From contig CAZKWF010000017.1 in assembly GCA_964556565.1 (NCBI GenBank), forward strand, positions 1-35,131: a stretch of DNA of 35,131 bases. The letters are read 5' to 3'. The notes beneath the pieces are model-generated. The model was not told the DNA's origin and did not search any database. It was given only the letters and a program-made list of their open reading frames with translations. Numbering within the stretch: the first letter of the stretch is position 1; the number at the start of each line of letters is the position of its first letter. Shown here one piece after another: positions 14,702 to 21,440 of this stretch. A program made the translations under genes and the position numbers. This DNA comes from SOJZ01 sp964556565 (GTDB taxonomy: Archaea > Thermoproteota > Bathyarchaeia > Bathyarchaeales > Bathyarchaeaceae).

Positions 14702-16912
14702 TTATGCTTCGTCGATGAATTTGCTCGGTTTAGGTATTTCGGGCGACAACCCTCTTCTCTTCCGTATCTCCGTTATAACATCCATCGCAATGTTTTCCGG
14801 CACCTTCTCCCAATGATCAAACGTACACTGCCAGAACGCATGACCCGAAGTTGCTGACCTCATTTCTGCGGACAGACCGAAAGTTTCTGCCACTGGAATG
14901 TACCCAGTGATCATTGTTACGGGACCCTTCTGTTCAGAGGCCACAATTCTTCCACGTTTGCGAATGATCATGCTACTCACGTCTCCAACCCACTGAGCAG
15001 AAACAGAGACCCCGATCTTGTAAATAGGTTCTAGAAGAACCGGTTGCGCTGTGAGAAATGAGCCAAGGAGGGCTTTTCGTGTGGCTGGCATGACTTGCGC
15101 TGGCCCACGATGCACCGGATCTTCATGCAACCGAACGTCTGTAAGCTTAATTTTTAAACCCCGAATTGGTTCCTCGCAGAGTGGCCCATTTTGACAAGCC
15201 CATCTGAACCCAGCAATAATCATGTCTCTGGCTTCTCGAAGGAATTGTATCCCCTTTGTTAAGTCGAGCAGAATGTTTTTGTGTTCCTCAAGAGCCCAAA
15301 CATTTCTTGTTTCGTCCGTTGGCCAATCGGCCTGCGACTTCAACACGGCCCCAATCTTTTTCCGCCCCATTTCCTCTCTAATCTCTCCATTGTCAATTAA
15401 TTCCATCACTTTCTCATCGAGTGGTTCCACCTGTAACCAGAATCGATTGTGTTTGTTGGGGCTTTTTCCCATTGCCGCTATACCCTGTCCAGCGGTGCTT
15501 TCCCGATAGACAACAATCGGACGAGATGTCAGGATTTCCAACCCGCCTCCATATTGTTTAAGGAACTTGACAGCAATCTCCAGGTGAAGTTCACCCATCC
15601 CGCTGAGCAGATACTCGCCTGTTTCCTTGTTTATTGTACTCACAAGGTTAGGGTCGTCTATAGCCAGTCGGTGCATGAGGTCTACGAGTCGTGGTAATTC
15701 TTTCGGGTGTTTGGGTTCTATTGCGATAGTTACGACTGGTTCGGAGACATATTTTATGCGCTCAAATGGAACCATTAAACCTTTATGTTTAAGGTCGATG
15801 AGGCTTTCACCAGCTCTTGCGAGGTCTAATCCAAGTAATGCTGCTATGTTTCCAGCATCAATACGGTCTACGACCTCTCTGAAAGCGCCCATATACATGG
15901 AGACTTGTTGAACTCGATAGTTTTTTTTGGCTCCTACCAAGTAAATTTGATCACCCTCATGAATGGTTCCTGAAAACATTCGACCAGTAACTACGAGTCC
16001 TGCGTGGGGGTCCATTTGTGCGGAGGTGAAACATATAATGGTGGGTCCGTTGTCGTCGCAGTTAAGCATGGCCTGTCCTATCTCAGAATTCAAATCTCCT
16101 TTCCAGATTCTGGGCACTCTGTACTTCTGGGCATCCACAGGATTCGGAAGGTTTTTGATGACCATGTCTAGTATGGCGCTGTGAAGCGGTATTGTCTTTG
16201 GAAGTTCTTGCCAGCGGTCTTCGTGATAGGCTTCTACGATGTCGCTGAATTTTATTCCCTTTTTCTGAGCGATGCCCACGGTGAAGCCCCACTTGTGAAG
16301 GGCCGAACCGAAGCAAACTGTTCCTTTCGCTGGGTCTACTCTCCACTTGTCCTTATACTCTTGCTCTCCGTAGAGGTCGATTAGGTTGTTGAAGTCACGG
16401 ATTATACGAGCAAGTTTGCTTTGAACTTCATCTGAGTTCAGCTTCAATTCTCTTATTAAACGGTCAACCTTGTTGATGAATAGGACAGGCTTAACACGTT
16501 CTGATAATGCTTGCCTTGTCACTGTTTCGGTTTGAACCATCACTTCTTCAACGGCGTCTACGACCACGACAGCTCCGTCGATGGCTCTTAACGCCCGCGT
16601 AACTTTACCCGTGAAATCAACGTGCCCAGGGGTGTCAATCAGGTTGACAAGATACGGTTTATTTTCGATTTCGTGTAGCAATGAAATGTTGGCGGTTTTG
16701 ATGGTGATGCCGCGTTTCTGCTCCTCTTCAAGATAATCAAGGGCTCTTGCTTGTCCAGCTATTTTCGGTGACAATAGTCCAGCTTCTGCGAGCAAGGAGT
16801 CCGTCATGGTTGTTTTGCCGTGATCTATGTGAGCGATTATTCCGATGTCACGGATGTCCTCTTTCTTTCTCATGAGCTTAACTATGTCGCTCGTTTGTCT
16901 GAACCTGGGCAC
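14702..16912 (-). CDS. fusA: archaeal elongation factor 2
   Basis: A 736-residue GTPase that drives ribosomal translocation. The G domain has AHIDHGKT (27-34), the switch region EEEQKRGITIK, DTPGH (93-97) and NKVD (147-150). Domain IV has LHEDPVHRGPAQ, in which His601 aligns with the histidine converted to diphthamide in archaea and eukaryotes. Length is the normal archaeal value. It starts at GTG, supported by MPRFRQTSDIVKLM, the usual archaeal EF-2 N-terminus, and by GGAG about nine bases upstream. In many archaea it sits in a str-type operon with uS7, uS12 and EF-1 alpha; here it stands alone, convergent with korC and downstream of a PUA-protein gene. Confidence 0.97.
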   Translation of the reverse strand: MPRFRQTSDIVKLMRKKEDIRDIGIIAHIDHGKTTMTDSLLAEAGLLSPKIAGQARALDYLEEEQKRGITIKTANISLLHEIENKPYLVNLIDTPGHVDFTGKVTRALRAIDGAVVVVDAVEEVMVQTETVTRQALSERVKPVLFINKVDRLIRELKLNSDEVQSKLARIIRDFNNLIDLYGEQEYKDKWRVDPAKGTVCFGSALHKWGFTVGIAQKKGIKFSDIVEAYHEDRWQELPKTIPLHSAILDMVIKNLPNPVDAQKYRVPRIWKGDLNSEIGQAMLNCDDNGPTIICFTSAQMDPHAGLVVTGRMFSGTIHEGDQIYLVGAKKNYRVQQVSMYMGAFREVVDRIDAGNIAALLGLDLARAGESLIDLKHKGLMVPFERIKYVSEPVVTIAIEPKHPKELPRLVDLMHRLAIDDPNLVSTINKETGEYLLSGMGELHLEIAVKFLKQYGGGLEILTSRPIVVYRESTAGQGIAAMGKSPNKHNRFWLQVEPLDEKVMELIDNGEIREEMGRKKIGAVLKSQADWPTDETRNVWALEEHKNILLDLTKGIQFLREARDMIIAGFRWACQNGPLCEEPIRGLKIKLTDVRLHEDPVHRGPAQVMPATRKALLGSFLTAQPVLLEPIYKIGVSVSAQWVGDVSSMIIRKRGRIVASEQKGPVTMITGYIPVAETFGLSAEMRSATSGHAFWQCTFDHWEKVPENIAMDVITEIRKRRGLSPEIPKPSKFIDEA

Positions 16913-17090
16913 TGTATTTCTGCTCCATTATCATGAACTAGCATGCTTGTAAGAGAGCTCACGTATTAACCTTACGATGTTTGTTCTATGTTATGTACGC
17001 GCGTGTGTGGGTGAGAGGAAGAGAGGCCGAGACGAATATACCTATGTCTAGGGAAAAACATTACTTACAGGAGTGACAATTTCTACCAGG

Positions 17091-17612
17091 CTAAACGATA
17101 TCAAACTTTTTCTTCAACAAATTCCAAAGCTTGTCGCCCACATAGTGAAGACTCTTTACAAGTTTTCCATGTGTAAGTTTTCCCATAGTTTGCGAATCAA
17201 AGAGGGCAACACCTATCGCTAGCGACTTCTCGAATCGTTCATCCACTATGAGAAGAATATCATTCTTTTCGAAATCTCCGTCGATACGAACAACTCCGGG
17301 AGCCATCACGTCAGCCCCGTTGCAAACATATGGAACAGCACCCATATTTACAGTAACCTTAGGAAGAATAGGAAAAACCCCGTTAAAAAACAACGTAGGA
17401 AAAACCTTACCACTCAGTCTCATCAACACGGGTTTTCTATCGATAATGAATATTTCAGTGGTTTCAACTTCGACTAGTTCGATGCGTGGTTTAGACCCAA
17501 ACAATCGTTCTGCATTCACATTAACACTCTTAGAAAAATCAAGGATAATTTGTCTTGCCTCCTTTTCCTTCAGAAAATGTCGTTGAGAAGTTTTAAACGC
17601 CATCAAGATCAT
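17091..17612 (-). CDS. PUA-domain RNA-binding protein, MCT-1/Tma20-like
   Basis: A 173-residue protein in two parts. The N-terminal half (RHFLKEKEARQIILDFSKSV onward) matches the DUF1947-type domain found in archaeal relatives of eukaryotic MCT-1/Tma20, and the C-terminal half (VPYVCNGADVMAPGVVRIDG ... DILLIVDE) is a PUA RNA-binding domain. In eukaryotes the relatives act with DENR or within eIF2D on the 40S ribosome; archaeal function is less certain but ribosome or tRNA-linked. It lies upstream of EF-2 on the same strand, in keeping with a translation role. An in-frame ATG at 17603 with GAGATGAT before it is an alternative start, three residues shorter. It diverges from the LSm gene. Confidence 0.85.
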   Translation of the reverse strand: MILMAFKTSQRHFLKEKEARQIILDFSKSVNVNAERLFGSKPRIELVEVETTEIFIIDRKPVLMRLSGKVFPTLFFNGVFPILPKVTVNMGAVPYVCNGADVMAPGVVRIDGDFEKNDILLIVDERFEKSLAIGVALFDSQTMGKLTHGKLVKSLHYVGDKLWNLLKKKFDIV

Positions 17613-17800
17613 CTCGTTGGTACACGATTTCTAATAATCGCTCTCGATTGCTTGTAAAAGTTTTCTAGAGCCGAAAGCTGAAAATTCCTTTAATTATTGT
17701 TTGTGGTCAGTATTTTGAGAAAACAGAAATCACCGAGTCAGGACATATAGCAGACATCGCAATTCATAGGGATACATTTAAATTATTCACGTTCAGAACC

Positions 17801-17808
17801 TTTAAAAG
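17801..17808 (+). promoter_or_regulatory. TATA box for the LSm-eL37 pair
   Basis: TTTAAAAG lies about 40 bases before the LSm ATG; initiation near 17830 would leave a leader of about 15 bases containing GAGATGAT (17832-17839) as ribosome-binding site. A second candidate, ATTTAAATTA at 17776-17785, lies further upstream. Confidence 0.45.
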
Positions 17809-17844
17809 ATGAGTACTCAAATGAGTAATGCGAGATGATAACAT

Positions 17845-18072
17845 ATGAGCGAAATGTCAACCAAAATCTTGGAGGAGAGCCTTGGAAGAATAGTTCTTGT
17901 ACGATTGAAGGGTGGAAAAAGCTTGCGGGGAAAATTGAAGGGGTTTGATCAACACCTCAATTTGGTGCTTGAAGAGACAGAAGACATGACGGATAAGGCG
18001 AATGTAAGAAAACTGGGCGCCATTATCGTTCGGGGAGACAACGTCGTCATCATCTCTCCACCTCCTAGGTGA
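17845..18072 (+). CDS. archaeal Sm-like (LSm) RNA-binding protein
   Basis: A 75-residue protein covering one complete Sm fold. LGRIVLVRLKGGKSLRGKLK plus GFDQHLNLVLEE is Sm1, and RKLGAIIVRGDNVVIISP is Sm2 with the RG-loop for uridine binding. Archaeal LSm proteins form heptameric rings that bind U-rich RNA and tRNA precursors. The stop codon overlaps the GTG start of the eL37 gene (GTGA), a conserved archaeal pairing of LSm and L37e. GAGATGAT precedes the ATG. Confidence 0.96.
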   Translation: MSEMSTKILEESLGRIVLVRLKGGKSLRGKLKGFDQHLNLVLEETEDMTDKANVRKLGAIIVRGDNVVIISPPPR

Positions 18073-18272
18073 AAACTTTGGGAAAGAGCAAGGGCACTTC
18101 ATCTTTTGGGAAACGTGCTGGAAAAACTCTTCACATTCGATGTAGACGATGTGGCCGAAGAGCGTATCATGTGAGGAATAAGCAGTGTGCCGCTTGTGGT
18201 TATGGGAAGTCTGCCAAGATCAGGCGGTATTCGTGGCAGACTAAAACCCTGAGTCGAGAAAGACTTCATTGA
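18069..18272 (+). CDS. rpl37e: ribosomal protein eL37
   Basis: A 67-residue basic protein of the large subunit. CRRCGRRAYHVRNKQCAACG holds the C-x2-C, x14, C-x2-C zinc finger, and the N-terminal GKSKGTSSFGKR and C-terminal IRRYSWQTKT are typical of L37e. The GTG start overlaps the LSm stop by four bases, so translation is coupled and both use the promoter in front of LSm. It occurs only in archaea and eukaryotes, which supports the domain assignment of this contig. Confidence 0.97.
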   Translation: MKTLGKSKGTSSFGKRAGKTLHIRCRRCGRRAYHVRNKQCAACGYGKSAKIRRYSWQTKTLSRERLH

Positions 18273-18594
18273 TCCCGTGTGCGCGTATTTTAAGACAGCC
18301 AAAGAAATGCGATTACCCCTTTCCTTCTTGAGCAAATAAATATTGTCTAACAGAAAAAAGAAGGAAGATTAAGCTTAGTTATCTTGTACCAAGATCATGC
18401 ACGCGCTTATACCCTTTCGAGTAAAACATTTCTAATCATTTCTAACTCTAAATGCGGAAATCGTAAGTAGAAATACCTTACGCGTAGGACCCTGTATTTC
18501 CGTTAAGTATTTATCTATCCATCCTCGTGTAGTTAGAAGTACTCAAAACATGGACAAATAGAATAAAAAAGTGACGTTTGGAGGGACAGTGACG
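18273..18594. other. intergenic region with rps10 promoter and nested inverted repeats
   Basis: No gene is seen in these 322 bases. CGGAAAT (18455-18461) and ATTTCCG (18496-18502) form a 7-bp inverted repeat that encloses GTAAG (18463-18467) and CTTAC (18477-18481), giving a nested stem. GTATTTAT at 18508-18515 is a plausible TATA box, and the leader would run about 55 bases to the rps10 ATG. The inverted repeats would therefore lie just upstream of the promoter, as DNA sites, rather than in the mRNA. Confidence 0.4.
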
Positions 18595-18903
18595 ATGGCG
18601 AGAAAAGCGCGTATCAGATTGACCAGCACCGACTATAAAAAACTTGAGAATGTGTGTGGTGAACTGAGGGCCATCGCCGAAAAAACAGGCGTCAAAATGA
18701 CTGGGCCATTTCCCTTGCCCACCAAACGGCTCCGAGTGCCAGTTCGCAAAACCCCATGCGGACAAGGAACCGCCACTTGGGACAGGTGGGAAATGCGTAT
18801 TCACAAACGCCTCATTGATATTGACGCTGAAGAACGTGTCATGCGTCGGATAATGAGAATTCGTGTACCTGAAGAAGTCTTTGTAAGCATCGAATTGATG
18901 TAG
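18595..18903 (+). CDS. rps10: ribosomal protein uS10
   Basis: A 102-residue small-subunit protein starting ARKARIRLTSTDYKKLENVC, the archaeal S10 opening, and ending MRIRVPEEVFVSIEL. PLPTKRLRVPVRKTPCGQG is the extended loop that reaches the head of the 30S subunit. The ATG at 18595 is chosen because GGAGGG (18580-18585) lies nine bases upstream; a frame extension to 18571 adds eight non-conserved residues. In many archaea this gene follows EF-1 alpha; here no EF-1 alpha gene is next to it and it has its own promoter. Confidence 0.96.
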   Translation: MARKARIRLTSTDYKKLENVCGELRAIAEKTGVKMTGPFPLPTKRLRVPVRKTPCGQGTATWDRWEMRIHKRLIDIDAEERVMRRIMRIRVPEEVFVSIELM

Positions 18904-19077
18904 TTACGGAAGAAGTATTACGGCACATATCTAATTTTGGAACTATTCGTTGCATTGTTTGCTCTTACGTTAGAATTTCGCTTTTCTCGATAGTCGCTTG
19001 ACAGAACCGCGTTGCTAGTCTATAGTTGTCTGCAACGCATCTTCCACACCTTGACTTTAGCTCCGTAATTTCTTCGT

Positions 19078-19906
19078 TCAAGACATATAAGAATAAGTGA
19101 AAATTCCTAGCATGAGAGATATAGCAAATGTTCCAAACCATATTGCTTTGTTCCACCAAAAAATCTTCAGCCCATCCATCATACCGATGGGGATTAGATT
19201 AAAGATTGCTATAAAGGCATTTATCCATGCGCCGAAAATTGCGATTGTGCAAAAGAGCGTGTTCGACGTAGTCAACGCAGCTCCCATGAACATAATTGAA
19301 AGCGCGATATTGGTTAAAGGTCCTGCAAGAGCTGTTTTTCCAACGATATCCTTCGTTGCGTGTCCCGCGATCATTACAGCACCGGGTGAAATTATCTTAA
19401 ACAATGGGAGAAGCATTGAAACGAGGGTAATAAGTGCCCCGGATAGGGTTAGTCGAAACTCGGCCCATAGTCCATAGCGTTGTGCCATCAGTTTGTGGGN
19501 NNNNNNNNNGTTTGTGGGCGAGTTCATGGAGAAGGAAAGATAGAGTAAGGACAAGTGCAAGACTTATCAAAGTCAGTGGGCTGGGGTCCATCAGTAAGAA
19601 CATGGATAAACCGACTCCCATGACCAGCAACGCTCCGATGGCTAGGTGTTTAAGTTCTTTTGGGCTGAACCAAAAGATTTTGGATGTTGGTCGATGAGGC
19701 GTGTATGTGAAGGAATATTCGTATGGTTTTCTCTCAGGCATTTCTGTTATTGTTGGTGGTGGTGCTTCTTCACGGGGAGCCAATACTTTCCAGTATTCTG
19801 GGCATGCGTGGTTTTCTGGTAGTCGGTGTTCGCCGCAGAAGTATCCGTCGCAGTAGGGGCATTTGAAAGGTAGAACAACATCTTTTTTGCAGTATTGGCA
19901 TTCCAT
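19078..19906 (-). CDS. site-2-protease-like (M50) membrane metalloprotease with N-terminal AN1-type zinc finger, interrupted by an assembly gap
   Basis: Read across the gap with the 9-base overlap collapsed, the gene encodes a single protein of about 269 residues. The N-terminus CQYCKKDVVLPFKCPYCDGY, followed by FCGEHRLPENHAC, is an AN1-like zinc finger. After a proline-rich linker come two membrane helices, the second ending in HELAH, the zinc-binding motif of M50 proteases, then LMAQRYGLWAEF, AGPLTNIALS and NLIPIGMMDG, where the aspartate is the third zinc ligand. Such proteases cut substrates within or near the membrane. As deposited, the gap shifts the frame (19 extra bases), so automatic annotation would give two fragments. 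The zinc finger presumably faces the cytosol and recruits substrate; that is inference. Confidence 0.85.
19500..19509. other. assembly gap (10 N) flanked by duplicated 9-mer
   Basis: GTTTGTGGG occurs directly before (19491-19499) and directly after (19510-19518) the N run. Removing the N plus one copy (19 bases) joins the two reading frames into HELAHKLMAQRYGLW with no lost residue. The gap is therefore most simply an unmerged contig overlap, not missing sequence. Confidence 0.9.
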
Positions 19907-20086
19907 TTTTATGGTTCCTGCTCAGGTGAGTTAGTGTTGACAGTTTTGTGGTTTATATGTTTAGCTTATGTGTGACGCTTTTCAGTTCGGGTCTACTGTA
20001 TGATATCTAAATAGGAGTCGAATAGGGAGTTGTGATGAGGTGTTGTAGCACCTGAGCAAGGCTAAAAACTAACGGATCTCAAAAAT

Positions 20087-21295
20087 TTAGCAGATTGGAA
20101 TTTTTCCGTGAGCCAGATCCATGCAGAATTTGTCTATGTTTTCAAGTTCGGAATCAATTACTTCCTTTATGTCTCTCCGAACGTTTTCCATAGAGTTTCC
20201 CGACTTCATGACAACTTGAGCTGAGGCGATGGCAGGTTGATCAATTGGCTTGCCGATTTGACTCAACAGCCATATGTAAACTTCTTCTACACCTGACACT
20301 TGCTCATATACTTGTTCAGCTATTCTGTGCGTTAGGAGATTATAGATCTTCCCAACGTGGCTCACCGGATTTTTTCCAGCAGCCGCCTCAGAACAAACGG
20401 GCCTGTTTAAGGGCATTACACCATTAACTCTATTTCCTCGGCCAACCTGACCTGAATCTGCGCTGTCTGCGCTAGTACCTAACACAGTTAGATAAACCCC
20501 GTCTATGCCTCTACCCTCTGCGTCCAGCGTATTCAATTTCACGACAACCTTTTCAAAATCTGTGTTTTCCTTTACGAATCTGTCTATCTCTTTAAGGATT
20601 ACAGCCCTCTTCTCGAAGTATTCTCTCTCACTTTGCACAAATCTGTCAACAAATGCCATAGAAACGGTTAAACGTAGGTCGTTGTTCTTTCTGAGACCCA
20701 TAACTTTCACGTCTTCGCCTGATTCCTGAAACTTCTTTTTGAAATCCTTGGAATTCACATATCTTTCGGTTTTCAGAACAATTGTCTCTGTCTTGGTCAT
20801 GGGCGCGTAGCCCACAGCTGCTGAAGTATCGTTGGCACCGAGGATTTTTCCCTTCCTCCTGAAAATGTCTGTAAGCCCTAAAGACCCAGGCTTCAACTCC
20901 ACTTGGTATTTTACGTGATCTTCTGGATCTACAAAACGGAGGTTTTTCTTGAACCATCCTTTTGCCGTTTGAAGAGCCATTTCCTTAACGGGTATGGTGA
21001 CTCCTTGAACTTCGAAGGTTGCTCTGTCACCAATTATAAGGAGCATGGGCTCTCTTACGGAGCCTCCGCCGAATCTTGTTTCAACGTCACCAGCAACAAG
21101 TAAAGACTTGTCGGCATTATGATGCATGATCATCCCAAACTTATCCAAATATGCCTTGCTTAGTTTCACCGAAATCTGATCCATTATGGCGTCGCAAATG
21201 AAATCTGGGTGCCCAAGGCCCTTCCTCTCCACAATCTCCAGTTTTTGTTTTTCAAGAGGTAGCTGTTTGGAGCCGTTGATTGCGATGTTCCTCAT
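20087..21295 (-). CDS. mat: archaeal S-adenosylmethionine synthetase
   Basis: A 402-residue enzyme of the archaeal MAT type, which forms S-adenosylmethionine from methionine and ATP. EIVERKGLGHPDFICDAIMD at the N-terminus, HHNADKSLLVAGDVETRFGGG, GTSADSADSGQVGRGNRVNG and GKNPVSHVGKIYN are family signatures; the length is standard (about 400). It is only distantly related to bacterial MetK. AGGTGAT lies a few bases before the ATG, and a TATA-like ATATAT sits about 37-43 bases upstream. The chelatase-like gene upstream on the same strand is separated by 145 bases, so MAT probably has its own promoter. Confidence 0.96.
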   Translation of the reverse strand: MRNIAINGSKQLPLEKQKLEIVERKGLGHPDFICDAIMDQISVKLSKAYLDKFGMIMHHNADKSLLVAGDVETRFGGGSVREPMLLIIGDRATFEVQGVTIPVKEMALQTAKGWFKKNLRFVDPEDHVKYQVELKPGSLGLTDIFRRKGKILGANDTSAAVGYAPMTKTETIVLKTERYVNSKDFKKKFQESGEDVKVMGLRKNNDLRLTVSMAFVDRFVQSEREYFEKRAVILKEIDRFVKENTDFEKVVVKLNTLDAEGRGIDGVYLTVLGTSADSADSGQVGRGNRVNGVMPLNRPVCSEAAAGKNPVSHVGKIYNLLTHRIAEQVYEQVSGVEEVYIWLLSQIGKPIDQPAIASAQVVMKSGNSMENVRRDIKEVIDSELENIDKFCMDLAHGKIPIC

Positions 21296-21331
21296 GAAAT
21301 CACCTTGACGGACGTTAGTGAAATAGGGGCG

Positions 21332-21381
21332 AATATATGTTTTACGATATTTACAATGTATGGAAAATAACCAAAGGTTAT
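21332..21381 (-). promoter_or_regulatory. SAM synthetase promoter with upstream palindrome
   Basis: ATATAT at about 21333-21338 is a TATA-like box on the minus strand at a suitable distance from the MAT start. About 30 bases upstream of it lies ATAACCAAAGGTTAT (21367-21381), a perfect palindrome with 6-bp arms and a 3-base centre, placed where an activator or repressor could bind. The bases between show nothing else. Confidence 0.35.
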
Positions 21382-21440
21382 CAGGGATGATCGTAAGAGA
21401 AGTTGTATTGCCCTAGTTGTTCAATTGGTCTCGTTTTTTC

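Noticed and set aside
14580..14816. 78-residue plus-strand frame between korC and EF-2
   Set aside because: Most of it is antisense to the EF-2 C-terminus and the remainder has no motif.
18550..18561. Three-codon frame ATG GAC AAA TAG in the likely rps10 leader
   Set aside because: Too short to distinguish from chance and there is no ribosome-binding site before it.
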